DNA of 64,000 nucleotides. It comes from Renibacterium sp. Its GTDB lineage: Bacteria > Actinomycetota > Actinomycetes > Actinomycetales > Micrococcaceae. Below, piece by piece: positions 25,191-34,082 of the stretch (positions within the stretch are counted from its first letter, which is position 1; each line of letters opens with the position of its first letter). The notes under the pieces were generated by a model. The model was not told the DNA's origin. It did not search any database and saw only the letters and a list, made by a program, of their open reading frames with translations. The position numbers and the translations under genes were made by a program. The stretch lies in the NCBI GenBank assembly GCA_017419405.1, contig JAFOLH010000006.1, positions 248,001-312,000 of the forward strand, written 5' to 3'.

Positions 25191-27401
25191 GTGTCACCTA
25201 GCAGAGCCGCTGGACCCGTACCGAACCCTCGTCGGCACAATATCGTGATCGCCATCTTGGCGCTCATGGTGCTGGGCCTACTGTTGCTGTTCATCGCCGT
25301 CACCTTGAAAGTGGCCGACGGCGGCAATCGACTAGCCGCGGGCACGCAGCAGCTGACCGACAGCGTCAACGGCAAGCTGTCCAACGGCGTGGACCAGCTG
25401 CAGGCCGGCGCCAAGAAGTTGGCCAGCGGGATCAACGACGTCGGCTTGCCGGGCGCGATCCAGCTTCAGGACGGGGCCCGGATCATTTCGAACCGGGTGA
25501 ACTCGATCCTGACGCCCGGGCTGATCCAGCTCCGGGACGGCAGCGCGCTGCTCGGCGATGCGGTGAAGAACCAGCTCTCCCCTGGCGTCGACCAATTGTC
25601 CGCCGGGCTCAATGGCGAGCTCATTCCAGGGGTTAGGCAACTGGCCAATGGTGTGAACGGCGAGTTGGTTCCGGGTATCGATCAGATTGCCGCGGGCGTC
25701 AACAATGAACTCGTCCCCGGCATCCAACAGTTGAGCCAAGGCGTGAACGGGAAACTGGCTCCAGGCGTCAATCAGATTGCCGCAGGCGTCAACAACGAAC
25801 TCATCCCCGGCATCCAACAGCTCGACCAGGGCGTCAACGGCCGGCTCGCACCCGGGATCAAACAGCTCGACCAGGGCGTCAATGATGAGTTGATTCCGGG
25901 CATCAAGCAGCTTGACCAAGGCGTCAATGGAAAGCTCGCTCCCGGTATTCAACAAGCCGCTGCCGGAGTGCTTCCAGTCAATTCCGATCCCACCAAATGT
26001 TCGCCGAACTCGCCCACGAACCCGTCTCAAGTGAATCCAAATTCTACCCTTTCAGATGGAATCAACGATCTGGTCGGCGTTCATTCCACCGGAAACTGGC
26101 AAGATCCAGCAGTCCTGCCGAAGCCAACTTTTTCCGATTCCTGTGGGGCTTCCAAGCTGCAAGAGGCACTTCGCTATCTCGACAAGGTCGCAAATACTCC
26201 TCTGATCGGAGACATCACTACGCTGAGCTCCATCAAAAACGACATCGCTCAGCTTCGTGACGGCATTGACGCACTGGTGCTCGGTGCCAACTACATCCAA
26301 AAAGGCGTGACCGGCTATAGCGCGGACCCAACCGTGAACCAAAACGCTCCCAAAGACCGCCCAAGCCTGGTCGACGGCATGAAGCAGCTAAAAGCCGGAG
26401 TCATCGGTCCCACCGAGGACGGCTCGCCGAGCCTGGTCCAGGGCATCGCCCAGCTCAAAGCCGGCGTCATCGGCCCGCGCCCGGACGGAAACCCGAGCCT
26501 GGCGGACGGCGTCGCACAGCTCAAGGCCGGCGTGATCGGGCCGAGCACTCCCGGCAACCCCAGCCTGGTCGACGGCATCGGGCAGCTCAAAGCCGGCGTC
26601 ATCGGCCCGCGCCCGGACGGCAGCCCCAGCCTGCAATCCGGGGTCGCCCAACTGCAGGCCGGCGTCGTCGGACCCAGCACTCCCGGCAACCCAAGTCTGG
26701 TGGACGGTGTGAACCAGCTTTCCACCGGAGTCATCGGCCCGCGCCCAGACGGCACGCCGAGCCTGCAGGCCGGTGTCCGGCTCCTGCAAGCCGGCGTCAC
26801 CGGCCCCGGAACCGCGGCCAAACCCAGCCTGCAAAACGGCGTCAATCAGCTCTTCGCCGGTGTGATCGGCCCGCGTCCGGATGGCACGCCGAGCCTCTCC
26901 GACGGCATCGCGCAGCTCAAGTCCGGTGTCAACGGAGCAAACGGCGGCAATGAGAATCTGCTCAGCGGTTCCGGCCGGCTCGCCGACGGCACCGCCCAGG
27001 CTCTGCAAGGCATGTACCAGGATCCGCTCGCCGAGTCCCCGTACGGCCTCGCAGAAGGCACGCAGAAGCTCGCCGACGGCACCAACCAGCTGTTGAACGG
27101 CATGTACAAGGATCCCTCGGACCCGACCCAACCAGGTCTGGCGCCCGGCTCCAAACTACTGGCCAACGGCACTGACCAGCTTTCCGACGGGCTCAACAAC
27201 CCGAACGTGGTCAATGGCGAATACCAGGGCCTGAAGGCCGGGGCGAAAGCGCTCGACGACGGAGCCAAGCAGTTGCAGAGCGAGTCGACCATGATCTCGC
27301 CGAATGGCCCGGTCGGTTTGATCGGCATCATCGTCTGCGCGATCATCCTGATCGGCTGCATCGTCTCGATCATCCTGCGCCGCCGCGGAGTGATCTCCTA
27401 A
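25191..27401 (+). CDS. Heptad-repeat (xxxLxxG) two-TM envelope protein
   Basis: A 736-residue protein with one N-terminal membrane helix (about residues 17-39), a long repetitive ectodomain and one C-terminal helix (about 708-729) ending RRRGVIS. The ectodomain has two repeat systems: eight 15-residue units of the type LIPGIQQLDQGVNGK (25575-25934) and eight 22-residue units opening LKAGVIGPRPDGNPSL (26388-26915). A non-repetitive segment with two cysteines separates them. Leu/Gly heptads of this kind occur in YhgE/Pip-like proteins. Function is unknown. GTG at 25191 is preferred (GGAAA upstream); ATG at 25185 and TTG at 25179 are in frame. Confidence 0.8.
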   Translation: MSPSRAAGPVPNPRRHNIVIAILALMVLGLLLLFIAVTLKVADGGNRLAAGTQQLTDSVNGKLSNGVDQLQAGAKKLASGINDVGLPGAIQLQDGARIISNRVNSILTPGLIQLRDGSALLGDAVKNQLSPGVDQLSAGLNGELIPGVRQLANGVNGELVPGIDQIAAGVNNELVPGIQQLSQGVNGKLAPGVNQIAAGVNNELIPGIQQLDQGVNGRLAPGIKQLDQGVNDELIPGIKQLDQGVNGKLAPGIQQAAAGVLPVNSDPTKCSPNSPTNPSQVNPNSTLSDGINDLVGVHSTGNWQDPAVLPKPTFSDSCGASKLQEALRYLDKVANTPLIGDITTLSSIKNDIAQLRDGIDALVLGANYIQKGVTGYSADPTVNQNAPKDRPSLVDGMKQLKAGVIGPTEDGSPSLVQGIAQLKAGVIGPRPDGNPSLADGVAQLKAGVIGPSTPGNPSLVDGIGQLKAGVIGPRPDGSPSLQSGVAQLQAGVVGPSTPGNPSLVDGVNQLSTGVIGPRPDGTPSLQAGVRLLQAGVTGPGTAAKPSLQNGVNQLFAGVIGPRPDGTPSLSDGIAQLKSGVNGANGGNENLLSGSGRLADGTAQALQGMYQDPLAESPYGLAEGTQKLADGTNQLLNGMYKDPSDPTQPGLAPGSKLLANGTDQLSDGLNNPNVVNGEYQGLKAGAKALDDGAKQLQSESTMISPNGPVGLIGIIVCAIILIGCIVSIILRRRGVIS

Positions 27402-27413
27402 CCCAGGACGAAC

Positions 27414-27454
27414 AAGCTGCGGCCCCGTCCCTGCCAGGGACGGGGCCGCAGCTT
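27414..27454. terminator. Bidirectional hairpin terminator between convergent genes
   Basis: A perfect inverted repeat with arms of about 19-20 bp (AAGCTGCGGCCCCGTCCCTG and its complement) lies between the heptad-repeat gene (+) and the esterase gene (-). T-rich TTTGCTTG follows in the plus direction. Confidence 0.85.
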
Positions 27455-27477
27455 TGCTTGCCGCCAGACCCGAACAA

Positions 27478-28425
27478 CTAGTCCAGCAGACCGTCGATCC
27501 ATTCATTGATCCGGCGCTGCGCCAGCTGCCCCACCGGTGGCGTGCTGCTCAGGAAAGCGTGCGGCGCTTCCGGCCAAATGTCCAGATCCGCCGAGTTCCC
27601 GGCGGCCAGCCAGCGCGCGGCCAGGAACATCGAATCATCCAGCAGCGGGTCCAAGTCCCCCACCGTGAACAGGGCCGGTGGCAGGCCGCGGAGGTCCGCG
27701 AACATCGGGGAAAGCTCCGGAGCCTGCCGTTCCGCCAGCGACGTACCGGGCAGGAACATCTCGATGAATTCGACCATCCAGCTGCTGGTCAGCACCAGAG
27801 CCTGATCATCCGCGGCCCTTACGCTCGGGCTGCGGCCCAAATCGAAGACCCCGAACACCAGGCTTGCCGCGGCGAATTTCGCGAACAACTCCGGCCGGCC
27901 TTCGCGCAATCGCAGCAAGGTCTGCACCGCGTAGTAGGCCCCGGCCGATCCGCCGGCCATCACCAGGCGTTCGGTCCCGAAAACCTCGGCCGCGTGCTCG
28001 GCCAGCCAGGTCGCGGCAAGCACGCAATCGTCCAGCCCGGCCGGGTACGGGTGTTCCGGCGTCAACCGGTACTCCACCGCGACGGTGGCCACCTGGATGC
28101 TCCGTGCGGTCAGATCGTTCGCGGCGTCGTCGTTGCGGCGCGAGCCCAGGGCGAATCCGCCACCGTGGATATTGAACACCACGCCACGCAGCTCGCCTTC
28201 CGGCCGGTAAACCCGCAACAAAATCTCGGAGTCGGCGGAAACGCCGGGAATCCCCAGCTCAGTCGCTTCGAGTTCAGTGGCCGCCGGCCGATACCGGGAC
28301 ACCGAACGCATCAGCTCAATCGCATCCGGCTGGTTCGGCGCGGGCAACGGCATCGCGGCGATCTGCTGGTTCAGTTTCCGCTGCGCGGACAGCACCGATT
28401 CGGGAACGCTGACGAAGTTGAGCAT
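27478..28425 (-). CDS. Alpha/beta hydrolase of the hormone-sensitive-lipase family
   Basis: A 315-residue esterase/lipase-type enzyme. NIHGGGFALGSR is the oxyanion-hole HGGG motif, and MAGGSAGAYYA holds the nucleophilic serine. VGDLDPLLDD and PEAPHAFL provide the catalytic Asp and His. The substrate is unknown; family members hydrolyse short acyl esters. The ATG at 28425 has GGAAGAGG upstream; translation from 28455 is possible but lacks such a site. It is 39 bp downstream of the HAD hydrolase gene. Confidence 0.9.
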   Translation of the reverse strand: MLNFVSVPESVLSAQRKLNQQIAAMPLPAPNQPDAIELMRSVSRYRPAATELEATELGIPGVSADSEILLRVYRPEGELRGVVFNIHGGGFALGSRRNDDAANDLTARSIQVATVAVEYRLTPEHPYPAGLDDCVLAATWLAEHAAEVFGTERLVMAGGSAGAYYAVQTLLRLREGRPELFAKFAAASLVFGVFDLGRSPSVRAADDQALVLTSSWMVEFIEMFLPGTSLAERQAPELSPMFADLRGLPPALFTVGDLDPLLDDSMFLAARWLAAGNSADLDIWPEAPHAFLSSTPPVGQLAQRRINEWIDGLLD

Positions 28426-28464
28426 GCTGCCTCTTCCAGGACATGACCCCCACATCAGGACGAA

Positions 28465-29202
28465 TTACAAGCTGGGCACATCCTCCAACAAGCCCGCCAA
28501 CCGGTCAAGACCGGAAATCTGCGCTCCGCTCCAGCGGTCATCGGCCACGCCCTCGCGGTTCAACCAGACCGCGGGCAAACCGGCTTCGGAAGCCCCGATC
28601 GCATCGATCAGCAAGTTGTCCCCCACGTACAGGGTCTCCCGCGGCTCGAAGCCCAGTTGCCGCGCGCCTTCGTGGAAAATCGCCGGATCGGGTTTCGGCA
28701 CGCCCACGGTGTCCGTGCCGACCAGGACCGAGATCCGCTGCAGCCCGGACAGATCCAGCTTGTTCCGTTGGTAATCCACCACGTTGTTGCTCACCGCACC
28801 GTAGGGAATCCGCCGCGCCTCCAAAAAGTCCAAAGCCGCGGCGACGTCCGGGTAGGCCGCCCACCGGCGCTTGGCCTCGAGCTCATAGGCGCTGTTCCAG
28901 GTGGCCACGTGTTCCTCCGGCAGAGCGCCGCCCACGGCTGCGAAGGCCCGCCGAGCGCGTGTGATCCGTTGCTCCACGAAACTCAGTTCGCCGTTCAGGA
29001 ACGCTTGGTACAGCCCAGTGGGGTCCACCCGGAATTCCCAGTGGACCTGCTCCCAAGCCTCCTCGGACAGTTCCGGCACGAACGCGGCGCTCACCTGGCG
29101 CACCGCGATTTCCATCGCGCTGCGCAGATCGACCAGGGTGTCGTCGATATCGAAGAGCACGGCCCGGATCGGCCGCTCCGATGCCAAACTCGGGAAACTC
29201 AT
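28465..29202 (-). CDS. HAD-superfamily hydrolase
   Basis: A 245-residue haloacid-dehalogenase-fold phosphatase. Motif I is [11 protein letters not shown] (nucleophile D18, acid D20), motif II is in GAVSNNV, motif III is the lysine in [10 protein letters not shown], and motif IV is [14 protein letters not shown]. The helical cap between residues about 30 and 110 places it in subfamily I. Substrate unknown. The ATG overlaps the gltX stop (ATGA), so it is coupled to glutamyl-tRNA synthetase. Confidence 0.92.
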   Translation of the reverse strand: MSFPSLASERPIRAVLFDIDDTLVDLRSAMEIAVRQVSAAFVPELSEEAWEQVHWEFRVDPTGLYQAFLNGELSFVEQRITRARRAFAAVGGALPEEHVATWNSAYELEAKRRWAAYPDVAAALDFLEARRIPYGAVSNNVVDYQRNKLDLSGLQRISVLVGTDTVGVPKPDPAIFHEGARQLGFEPRETLYVGDNLLIDAIGASEAGLPAVWLNREGVADDRWSGAQISGLDRLAGLLEDVPSL

Positions 29203-30689
29203 CGGTCCCGGAAGCCGCGCAACCGGGCCAAGGAGGAATCCTTGCCCAGAATCACCATGGATTCGAACAGCGGCGGCGAAATCCGCCGACCGGAAATCGC
29301 AGTGCGCACCGGCCCGAACGCCAGCCGCGGCTTGAGCCCCAGCCCATCGATCAACGCGGCGCGCAGCGCCTCCTGGATCGATTCCGCGGTCCAGGAGGCC
29401 AACGGCTCGACGGCGTCGATCGCGGCATCCAGCACCTCGGCCAAGTTCTCCGGCAGCCCCTTGAGCGCATCCTCGGCCGGGGCGACGTCGTCGTCCGCGA
29501 CGAAAAGGAAACGCAGCATTTCCGGCGCTTCGCCGAGCAATTGGATCCGTTCCTGGATCAACGGCGCGGCTTCGGTCAACACCTCGGCCTGGCGTCCGGT
29601 CAATTCGGCACCGACCAGACCCGCGTTCTGCAGGTACGGCACCAGCCGGTCCCGGAAGTCTTCGGCGGCCAGCAACCGCACGTGCGTGCCGTTGATCGCC
29701 TCGGCCTTTTTGACGTCGAAGCGGGCCGGGTTGGCGAGCACATCGGCCACATCGAAGGCCTTGACCAGTTCTTCGACCGTGAAAATGTCCTCGTCCGCGC
29801 TGAGCGACCAGCCCAGCAGCGCCAGGTAGTTGATCAGGCCTTCTTTGATGAAGCCCCAGTCGCGCAGCAGGAACAGGCTGGATTCCGGATCCCGCTTGGA
29901 GAGCTTCTTGTTGCCCTGGCCCATCACATAGGGCAAATGTCCGAACAACGGCTGGTACTCCGCCACGCCGACGGCGTGCAGCGCCCGGTAGAGCGCGATT
30001 TGCCGGGGTGTGGAGGACAGCAGATCTTCGCCCCGCAGCACATGGGTGATTCCCATCAGTGCGTCGTCCACCGGATTCACCAGGGTGTACAGCGGCGCGC
30101 CATTGGGCCGGACCACCGCGAAGTCCGGCACCGAGCCGGCTTTGAAGGTGATCTCGCCGCGGACCAAGTCTGTGAAGGTGAGGTCCTCGTCCGGCATCCG
30201 CAGACGCAGCGCCGGCTGCCGGCCCTCGGCCTTGAATGCGGCGATCTGCTCCGCGGAAAGCTCCCGGTCGAAGCCGTCGTAACCCAGCTTGGGGTCCCGT
30301 CCGGCCGCCTTGTGCCGGGCTTCGATCTCCTCCGGCGTCGAGTAGGACTCGTAGACGAATCCGCCCGCACGCAGTTTCGCGATCACGTCCTGGTAGATCT
30401 CGCCGCGCTGCGACTGCCGGTACGGGCCGTGCGGTCCCCCGGCTTCCACGCCCTCGTCCCAGTCGATGCCCAGCCAGCGCAAGGCTTCCAGCAGCTGGTG
30501 GTAGCTCTCTTCGCTGTCCCGCGCGGCGTCGGTGTCTTCGATCCGGAAGATCATCTTGCCGCCGGTGTGCCGGGCATAGGCCCAGTTGAACAGGGCGGTC
30601 CGGATCAGGCCGACGTGCGGGGTGCCGGTGGGTGAAGGGCAAAAACGGACGCGGACCGGAGTCGACGCGTCAACAATGGGAGTAGTCAT
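29199..30689 (-). CDS. gltX: Glutamyl-tRNA synthetase
   Basis: A class I aminoacyl-tRNA synthetase of 496 residues. The HIGH-type motif is [19 protein letters not shown] (residues 17-35) and the KMSKS-type loop is [11 protein letters not shown]. No glutaminyl-tRNA synthetase is present in the window; in most actinobacteria GltX also charges tRNA-Gln for later amidation. That non-discriminating role is from family knowledge. Confidence 0.97.
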   Translation of the reverse strand: MTTPIVDASTPVRVRFCPSPTGTPHVGLIRTALFNWAYARHTGGKMIFRIEDTDAARDSEESYHQLLEALRWLGIDWDEGVEAGGPHGPYRQSQRGEIYQDVIAKLRAGGFVYESYSTPEEIEARHKAAGRDPKLGYDGFDRELSAEQIAAFKAEGRQPALRLRMPDEDLTFTDLVRGEITFKAGSVPDFAVVRPNGAPLYTLVNPVDDALMGITHVLRGEDLLSSTPRQIALYRALHAVGVAEYQPLFGHLPYVMGQGNKKLSKRDPESSLFLLRDWGFIKEGLINYLALLGWSLSADEDIFTVEELVKAFDVADVLANPARFDVKKAEAINGTHVRLLAAEDFRDRLVPYLQNAGLVGAELTGRQAEVLTEAAPLIQERIQLLGEAPEMLRFLFVADDDVAPAEDALKGLPENLAEVLDAAIDAVEPLASWTAESIQEALRAALIDGLGLKPRLAFGPVRTAISGRRISPPLFESMVILGKDSSLARLRGFRDR

Positions 30690-30713
30690 GGTGCTTTCAG
30701 TTTAGGTGAGGAA

Positions 30714-31484
30714 CTATCGGCGCACGATGGGATTGGACAAGGTGCCGATCCCCTCGATCTCCACTTCGAAACGGTCGCCTTCGCTGACCAGCCCGACGCC
30801 GGCCGGGGTGCCGGTCATGATCACGTCGCCGGGCAGCAGCGTGAAAGCCTGCGAAACATAGGACACCAGGGATTTGACGCTCCAGATCATCTGATCGGTG
30901 CGACCGTCCTGGACCACCTTGCCGTTGAGCCGGCCTTGCACCGCCAAGTCGTCGACGTCGAGCTCGGTTTCGATCCAGGGCCCCAGCGGCGCCGATCCGT
31001 CGAAGCCTTTGGCCCGCGCCCACTGGTTGTCGGTGCGCTGCGCATCGCGCGCGGTGAGGTCGTTGCCACAGGTGTAACCGAAAATCACCTCGTCCACCCG
31101 GTCCTCCGGCACGTCTTTGCAGATCCGGCCGATGACCACGCAGAGTTCCGCCTCATAGGAGACTTCCTCGGAGAACTCCGGCAGCGCAATCGGATCATTG
31201 TGCCCGATCACCGAAGTGTTCGGCTTGAGGAACATCAACGGACTGGGCGGAACCTCGTTGCCGAGCTCTTTGGCATGGTCCGCATAGTTGCGTCCGATGC
31301 CCACGACCTTGGAACGCGGAATGATCGGAGCGAGCAGCCGGACATCCTCCAGCGGGTGGACTTCGCCGGTCGCTTCCACGCCGTTGAAAAAGGGATCCCC
31401 CTTGATCACGGTCACGGTTTCGCCGGCGGCGTCGACTACGCCGTACATCGGGTCGGCATCAAGGACAAAACGGGCTATACGCAT
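30714..31484 (-). CDS. Fumarylacetoacetate hydrolase (FAH) family protein
   Basis: A 256-residue FAH-fold enzyme. KVVGIGRNYADHAKELGN, the metal ligands in SYEAELCVVIG, GYTCGNDLTARDAQ and the C-terminal GDVIMTGTPAGVG are all standard. Members act on C-C bonds of diketo acids (hydrolases, decarboxylases, oxaloacetate tautomerases); the exact substrate is unclear. It lies 24 bp upstream of gltX on the same strand. A large imperfect inverted repeat separates it from ilvE. Confidence 0.92.
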   Translation of the reverse strand: MRIARFVLDADPMYGVVDAAGETVTVIKGDPFFNGVEATGEVHPLEDVRLLAPIIPRSKVVGIGRNYADHAKELGNEVPPSPLMFLKPNTSVIGHNDPIALPEFSEEVSYEAELCVVIGRICKDVPEDRVDEVIFGYTCGNDLTARDAQRTDNQWARAKGFDGSAPLGPWIETELDVDDLAVQGRLNGKVVQDGRTDQMIWSVKSLVSYVSQAFTLLPGDVIMTGTPAGVGLVSEGDRFEVEIEGIGTLSNPIVRR

Positions 31485-31501
31485 GATCCAACTATTTCAC
31501 G

Positions 31502-31580
31502 GTTTCAGATAGCCTGTTGCCCCTGCGTTAGCGTTCTGACGCGCAAATCGCTATCGCAGGAGCAAGCGGCTATCCGAAAT
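31502..31580. repeat. 79-bp imperfect inverted repeat between ilvE and the FAH gene
   Basis: Two 32-base arms (31502-31533 and 31549-31580) are complementary at 26 of 32 positions around a 15-base loop. Shared blocks include GATAGCC, CCTGCG and TAGCG. It starts four bases after the ilvE stop on the minus strand and has no T-run, so it is not a standard intrinsic terminator. Confidence 0.7.
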
Positions 31581-31583
31581 GGT

Positions 31584-32696
31584 TTAGACCAAGCGGCGCA
31601 ACCAGCCGTGCTTGTCCTCGACCGTGCCGGTCTGGATGCCGAGCAATTCCGCACGGATGCTCAACGTGACTTCACCGGCTTTGGCATCAGCCGAGCCGAT
31701 TTCTTCGTTCTCGTCCATCAGCCGGCCGATCGGCGTGATCACCGCAGCGGTACCGCAGGCGAAGACCTCGGCGATGTCCCCGGAAGCCACGCCGTCGCGC
31801 CACTCGTCCAGCGTGATCGTGCGTTCCTGCACGTCCAAGCCGCGGTCGCGGCCCAACTGCAGCACCGAAGACCGGGTGACGCCTTCCAGGATGCTTCCGG
31901 AGAGCGCCGGAGTCACCAAGGAGCCGTCTTTCAGCACGAAGAACACGTTCATGCCGCCCAGTTCCTCGACCGCATTGTTGTTCTCCTGGTCCAGGAACAG
32001 CACCTGCTTGCAGCCGTGCGCCTCGGCCTCGAGTTGCGGCAGGAGCGAGGCGGCGTAGTTGCCGCCGCATTTCGCCGCACCGGTGCCGCCACGGCCGGCG
32101 CGCGCGTAGTTTCGGGAGATCCAAATCGAGACCGGCTTCAATTCGCCGCCGAAGTAATTGCCGGCCGGCGAAGCGATGACCCGGAAGGAAACTTCGCGGG
32201 CGGCCCGGACGCCCAGGAACGCCTCGGTGGCGATCATGAACGGACGCAGGTAGAGGCTTTCGCCGTCCCCGGACGGCACCCATTCCTGATCGGCCTGCAC
32301 GACGCCGGCGATCGCGTCCAGGAAGACCTGCTCCGGCAGTTGCGGCAAGGCCAGCCGCTGGGCTGAACGGTTCAACCGCGCAGCGTTGGCTTCCGGGCGG
32401 AAAGTCCACACCGAGCCGTCGGCGTGCCGGTAGGCCTTGAGCCCCTCGAAAATCTCCTGGCCGTAGTGCAGCACCGAGGCCGCCGGATCCAGCGCGATCG
32501 GGCCGTAGGGCTCAATCCGCGCGTCGTGCCAGGATCCTTCGCCGGGAGTGCTGGCCGTATAGTCGACCACCGCGGTGTGGTCGGTGAAATAGTCGCCGAA
32601 ACCAGGGTTCGCCAGAATCGCAGCCCGCTCCTGAGCAGTCTTCGGGTTCTCCGAGAGATGCTGGGCGAAGCTCAATTCGGTCGCTGTCTGGGTCAT
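31584..32696 (-). CDS. ilvE: Branched-chain amino acid aminotransferase
   Basis: A fold-type IV PLP enzyme that makes Leu, Ile and Val from their keto acids. GTGAAKCGGNYAAS carries the PLP lysine, and LHYGQEIFEGLKAYR and EVFACGTAAVITPIG are family blocks. The length is 370 residues. GGAGG lies just upstream of the ATG. It follows leuB by 131 bp on the same strand; the two may be one transcript. Confidence 0.97.
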   Translation of the reverse strand: MTQTATELSFAQHLSENPKTAQERAAILANPGFGDYFTDHTAVVDYTASTPGEGSWHDARIEPYGPIALDPAASVLHYGQEIFEGLKAYRHADGSVWTFRPEANAARLNRSAQRLALPQLPEQVFLDAIAGVVQADQEWVPSGDGESLYLRPFMIATEAFLGVRAAREVSFRVIASPAGNYFGGELKPVSIWISRNYARAGRGGTGAAKCGGNYAASLLPQLEAEAHGCKQVLFLDQENNNAVEELGGMNVFFVLKDGSLVTPALSGSILEGVTRSSVLQLGRDRGLDVQERTITLDEWRDGVASGDIAEVFACGTAAVITPIGRLMDENEEIGSADAKAGEVTLSIRAELLGIQTGTVEDKHGWLRRLV

Positions 32697-32827
32697 GATT
32701 CCTCCACGGGATACTGCGCTGCGCTGCGTAGATTTAAGGTCGAATGCGGTTGTTTTCGGGGTCGCCGATGATTAATCCTACTGCGCCGGAATGCTTCCGG
32801 TTGCGGCCAAACCCGGCCGAGTGGACG

Positions 32828-33877
32828 TTAACCCAGCCGGGCCGCGATCGCATCGCCGATCGCCGACGTCGGGCGCACGCCCAGCTGCGCACGTTCCGCG
32901 ACGTCGGCGGTCACTGCGGCATTGATTTTCGCCGCCAATTCGGGGAGCTCCAGATGGTCCAGGAGCAACGCCGCGGAAAGGATCGCCGCGGTCGGATCGG
33001 CCTTCTGTTGACCCGCGATGTCCGGGGCCGAGCCGTGCACCGGTTCGAACATCGAGGGCGCGGTGCGGTCCATATTGAGGTTGCCGGACGCAGCCAGCCC
33101 GATGCCGCCGGTCACCGCAGCGGCCAGATCGGTCAGGATATCGCCGAAGAGGTTGTCCGTGACGATCACATCGAAGCGGCCCGGGTCGGTGACGAAGAAG
33201 ATCGTCGCGGCATCGACGTGCAGGTAGTCCACGGCCACCTCGGGGAAGTCGGCGGCGACCGCTTCCACGGTGCGCTTCCACAAGTGTCCGGAGTGCACCA
33301 GCACATTGTGCTTGTGCACGTAGGTCAGCTTTTTCCGGTCAGTCAGTGCGGCCCGCCGGAAGGCATCCCGGACCACCCGTTGCACGCCGAAGGCGGTGTT
33401 CACGGAGAGTTCGTTGGCCACCTCCTGATCGGTGCCTTTGCGAAGCACGCCGCCATTTCCTACGTAGGGCCCTTCGGTGCCCTCCCGCACCACCACGAAA
33501 TCCACCTTCCCGGGTGCGGCCAGCGGGCTGGGCACTCCCGGGTAGATCTTCGCCGGGCGCAAATTGACGAAGTGATCCAGAGCGAACCGGAGCTTGAGCA
33601 GCATTTCGCGCTCGATCAACCCGGAGGGGATCCGGGTATCCCCCGGCGCCGCGCCGACCGCACCGAACAAAATCGCATCATGCCGGCGCAATTTCACCAG
33701 GGTCTCATCGGAGAGCGTCTCTCCGGTCTCCAGCCAATGCTGCGCACCGAGCGCGTATTCGGTGAGTTCGAGTTCGACGGCGGCCGGGCCGGTCACGGCG
33801 CGCAGGACCTTGAGGGCCTCCGCGATGACCTCGGGGCCGATGCCGTCGCCGGGGATGACTGCCAGATCGATGCTCAT
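32828..33877 (-). CDS. leuB: 3-isopropylmalate dehydrogenase
   Basis: Oxidative decarboxylation of 3-isopropylmalate in leucine synthesis. [10 protein letters not shown] at the N-terminus, [14 protein letters not shown], the catalytic lysine region [23 protein letters not shown] and [13 protein letters not shown] identify LeuB. The 349-residue length is normal. It is transcribed away from the histidine kinase gene at 34083, with a palindrome in the 205-bp gap. Confidence 0.96.
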   Translation of the reverse strand: MSIDLAVIPGDGIGPEVIAEALKVLRAVTGPAAVELELTEYALGAQHWLETGETLSDETLVKLRRHDAILFGAVGAAPGDTRIPSGLIEREMLLKLRFALDHFVNLRPAKIYPGVPSPLAAPGKVDFVVVREGTEGPYVGNGGVLRKGTDQEVANELSVNTAFGVQRVVRDAFRRAALTDRKKLTYVHKHNVLVHSGHLWKRTVEAVAADFPEVAVDYLHVDAATIFFVTDPGRFDVIVTDNLFGDILTDLAAAVTGGIGLAASGNLNMDRTAPSMFEPVHGSAPDIAGQQKADPTAAILSAALLLDHLELPELAAKINAAVTADVAERAQLGVRPTSAIGDAIAARLG

Positions 33878-33949
33878 TTCCCCAGCCTAGCCAAAGTATC
33901 CAGATGCTGGTCAAAGCGTCTCAAACTTCGGACGCCCAGTGGAATCGCT

Positions 33950-34014
33950 CCGCCGAGTGGCCAGATCGGCAGGCTAATCGGACTTCAGAATGTGCCGATC
34001 TGGCCACTCGGCGG
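33950..34014. repeat. Perfect 22-bp-arm inverted repeat in the leuB/histidine kinase gap
   Basis: Arms 33950-33971 and 33993-34014 are exact reverse complements (core GAGTGGCCAGATCGGCA) around a 21-base spacer. It sits between divergent genes, so it is not a terminator for either. Confidence 0.85.
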
Positions 34015-34082
34015 GGAGCGAGGATGACAATCAGACCGTGGCAGGATGCCGCGCACCCGGTTGCACCGTAAAGTTGGGGACC

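Noticed and set aside
25575-26915. Regular DNA repeats that might suggest a CRISPR array
   Set aside because: The units are 45 and 66 bp, in frame, imperfect and translated into Leu/Gly repeats. There are no unique spacers and no cas genes.
28465-30642. Minus-strand frame joining the HAD hydrolase to an upstream 480-residue part
   Set aside because: The upstream part is an out-of-frame reading of gltX. The HAD protein begins at its own ATG (29202), coupled to the gltX stop, so this is not a fusion protein.
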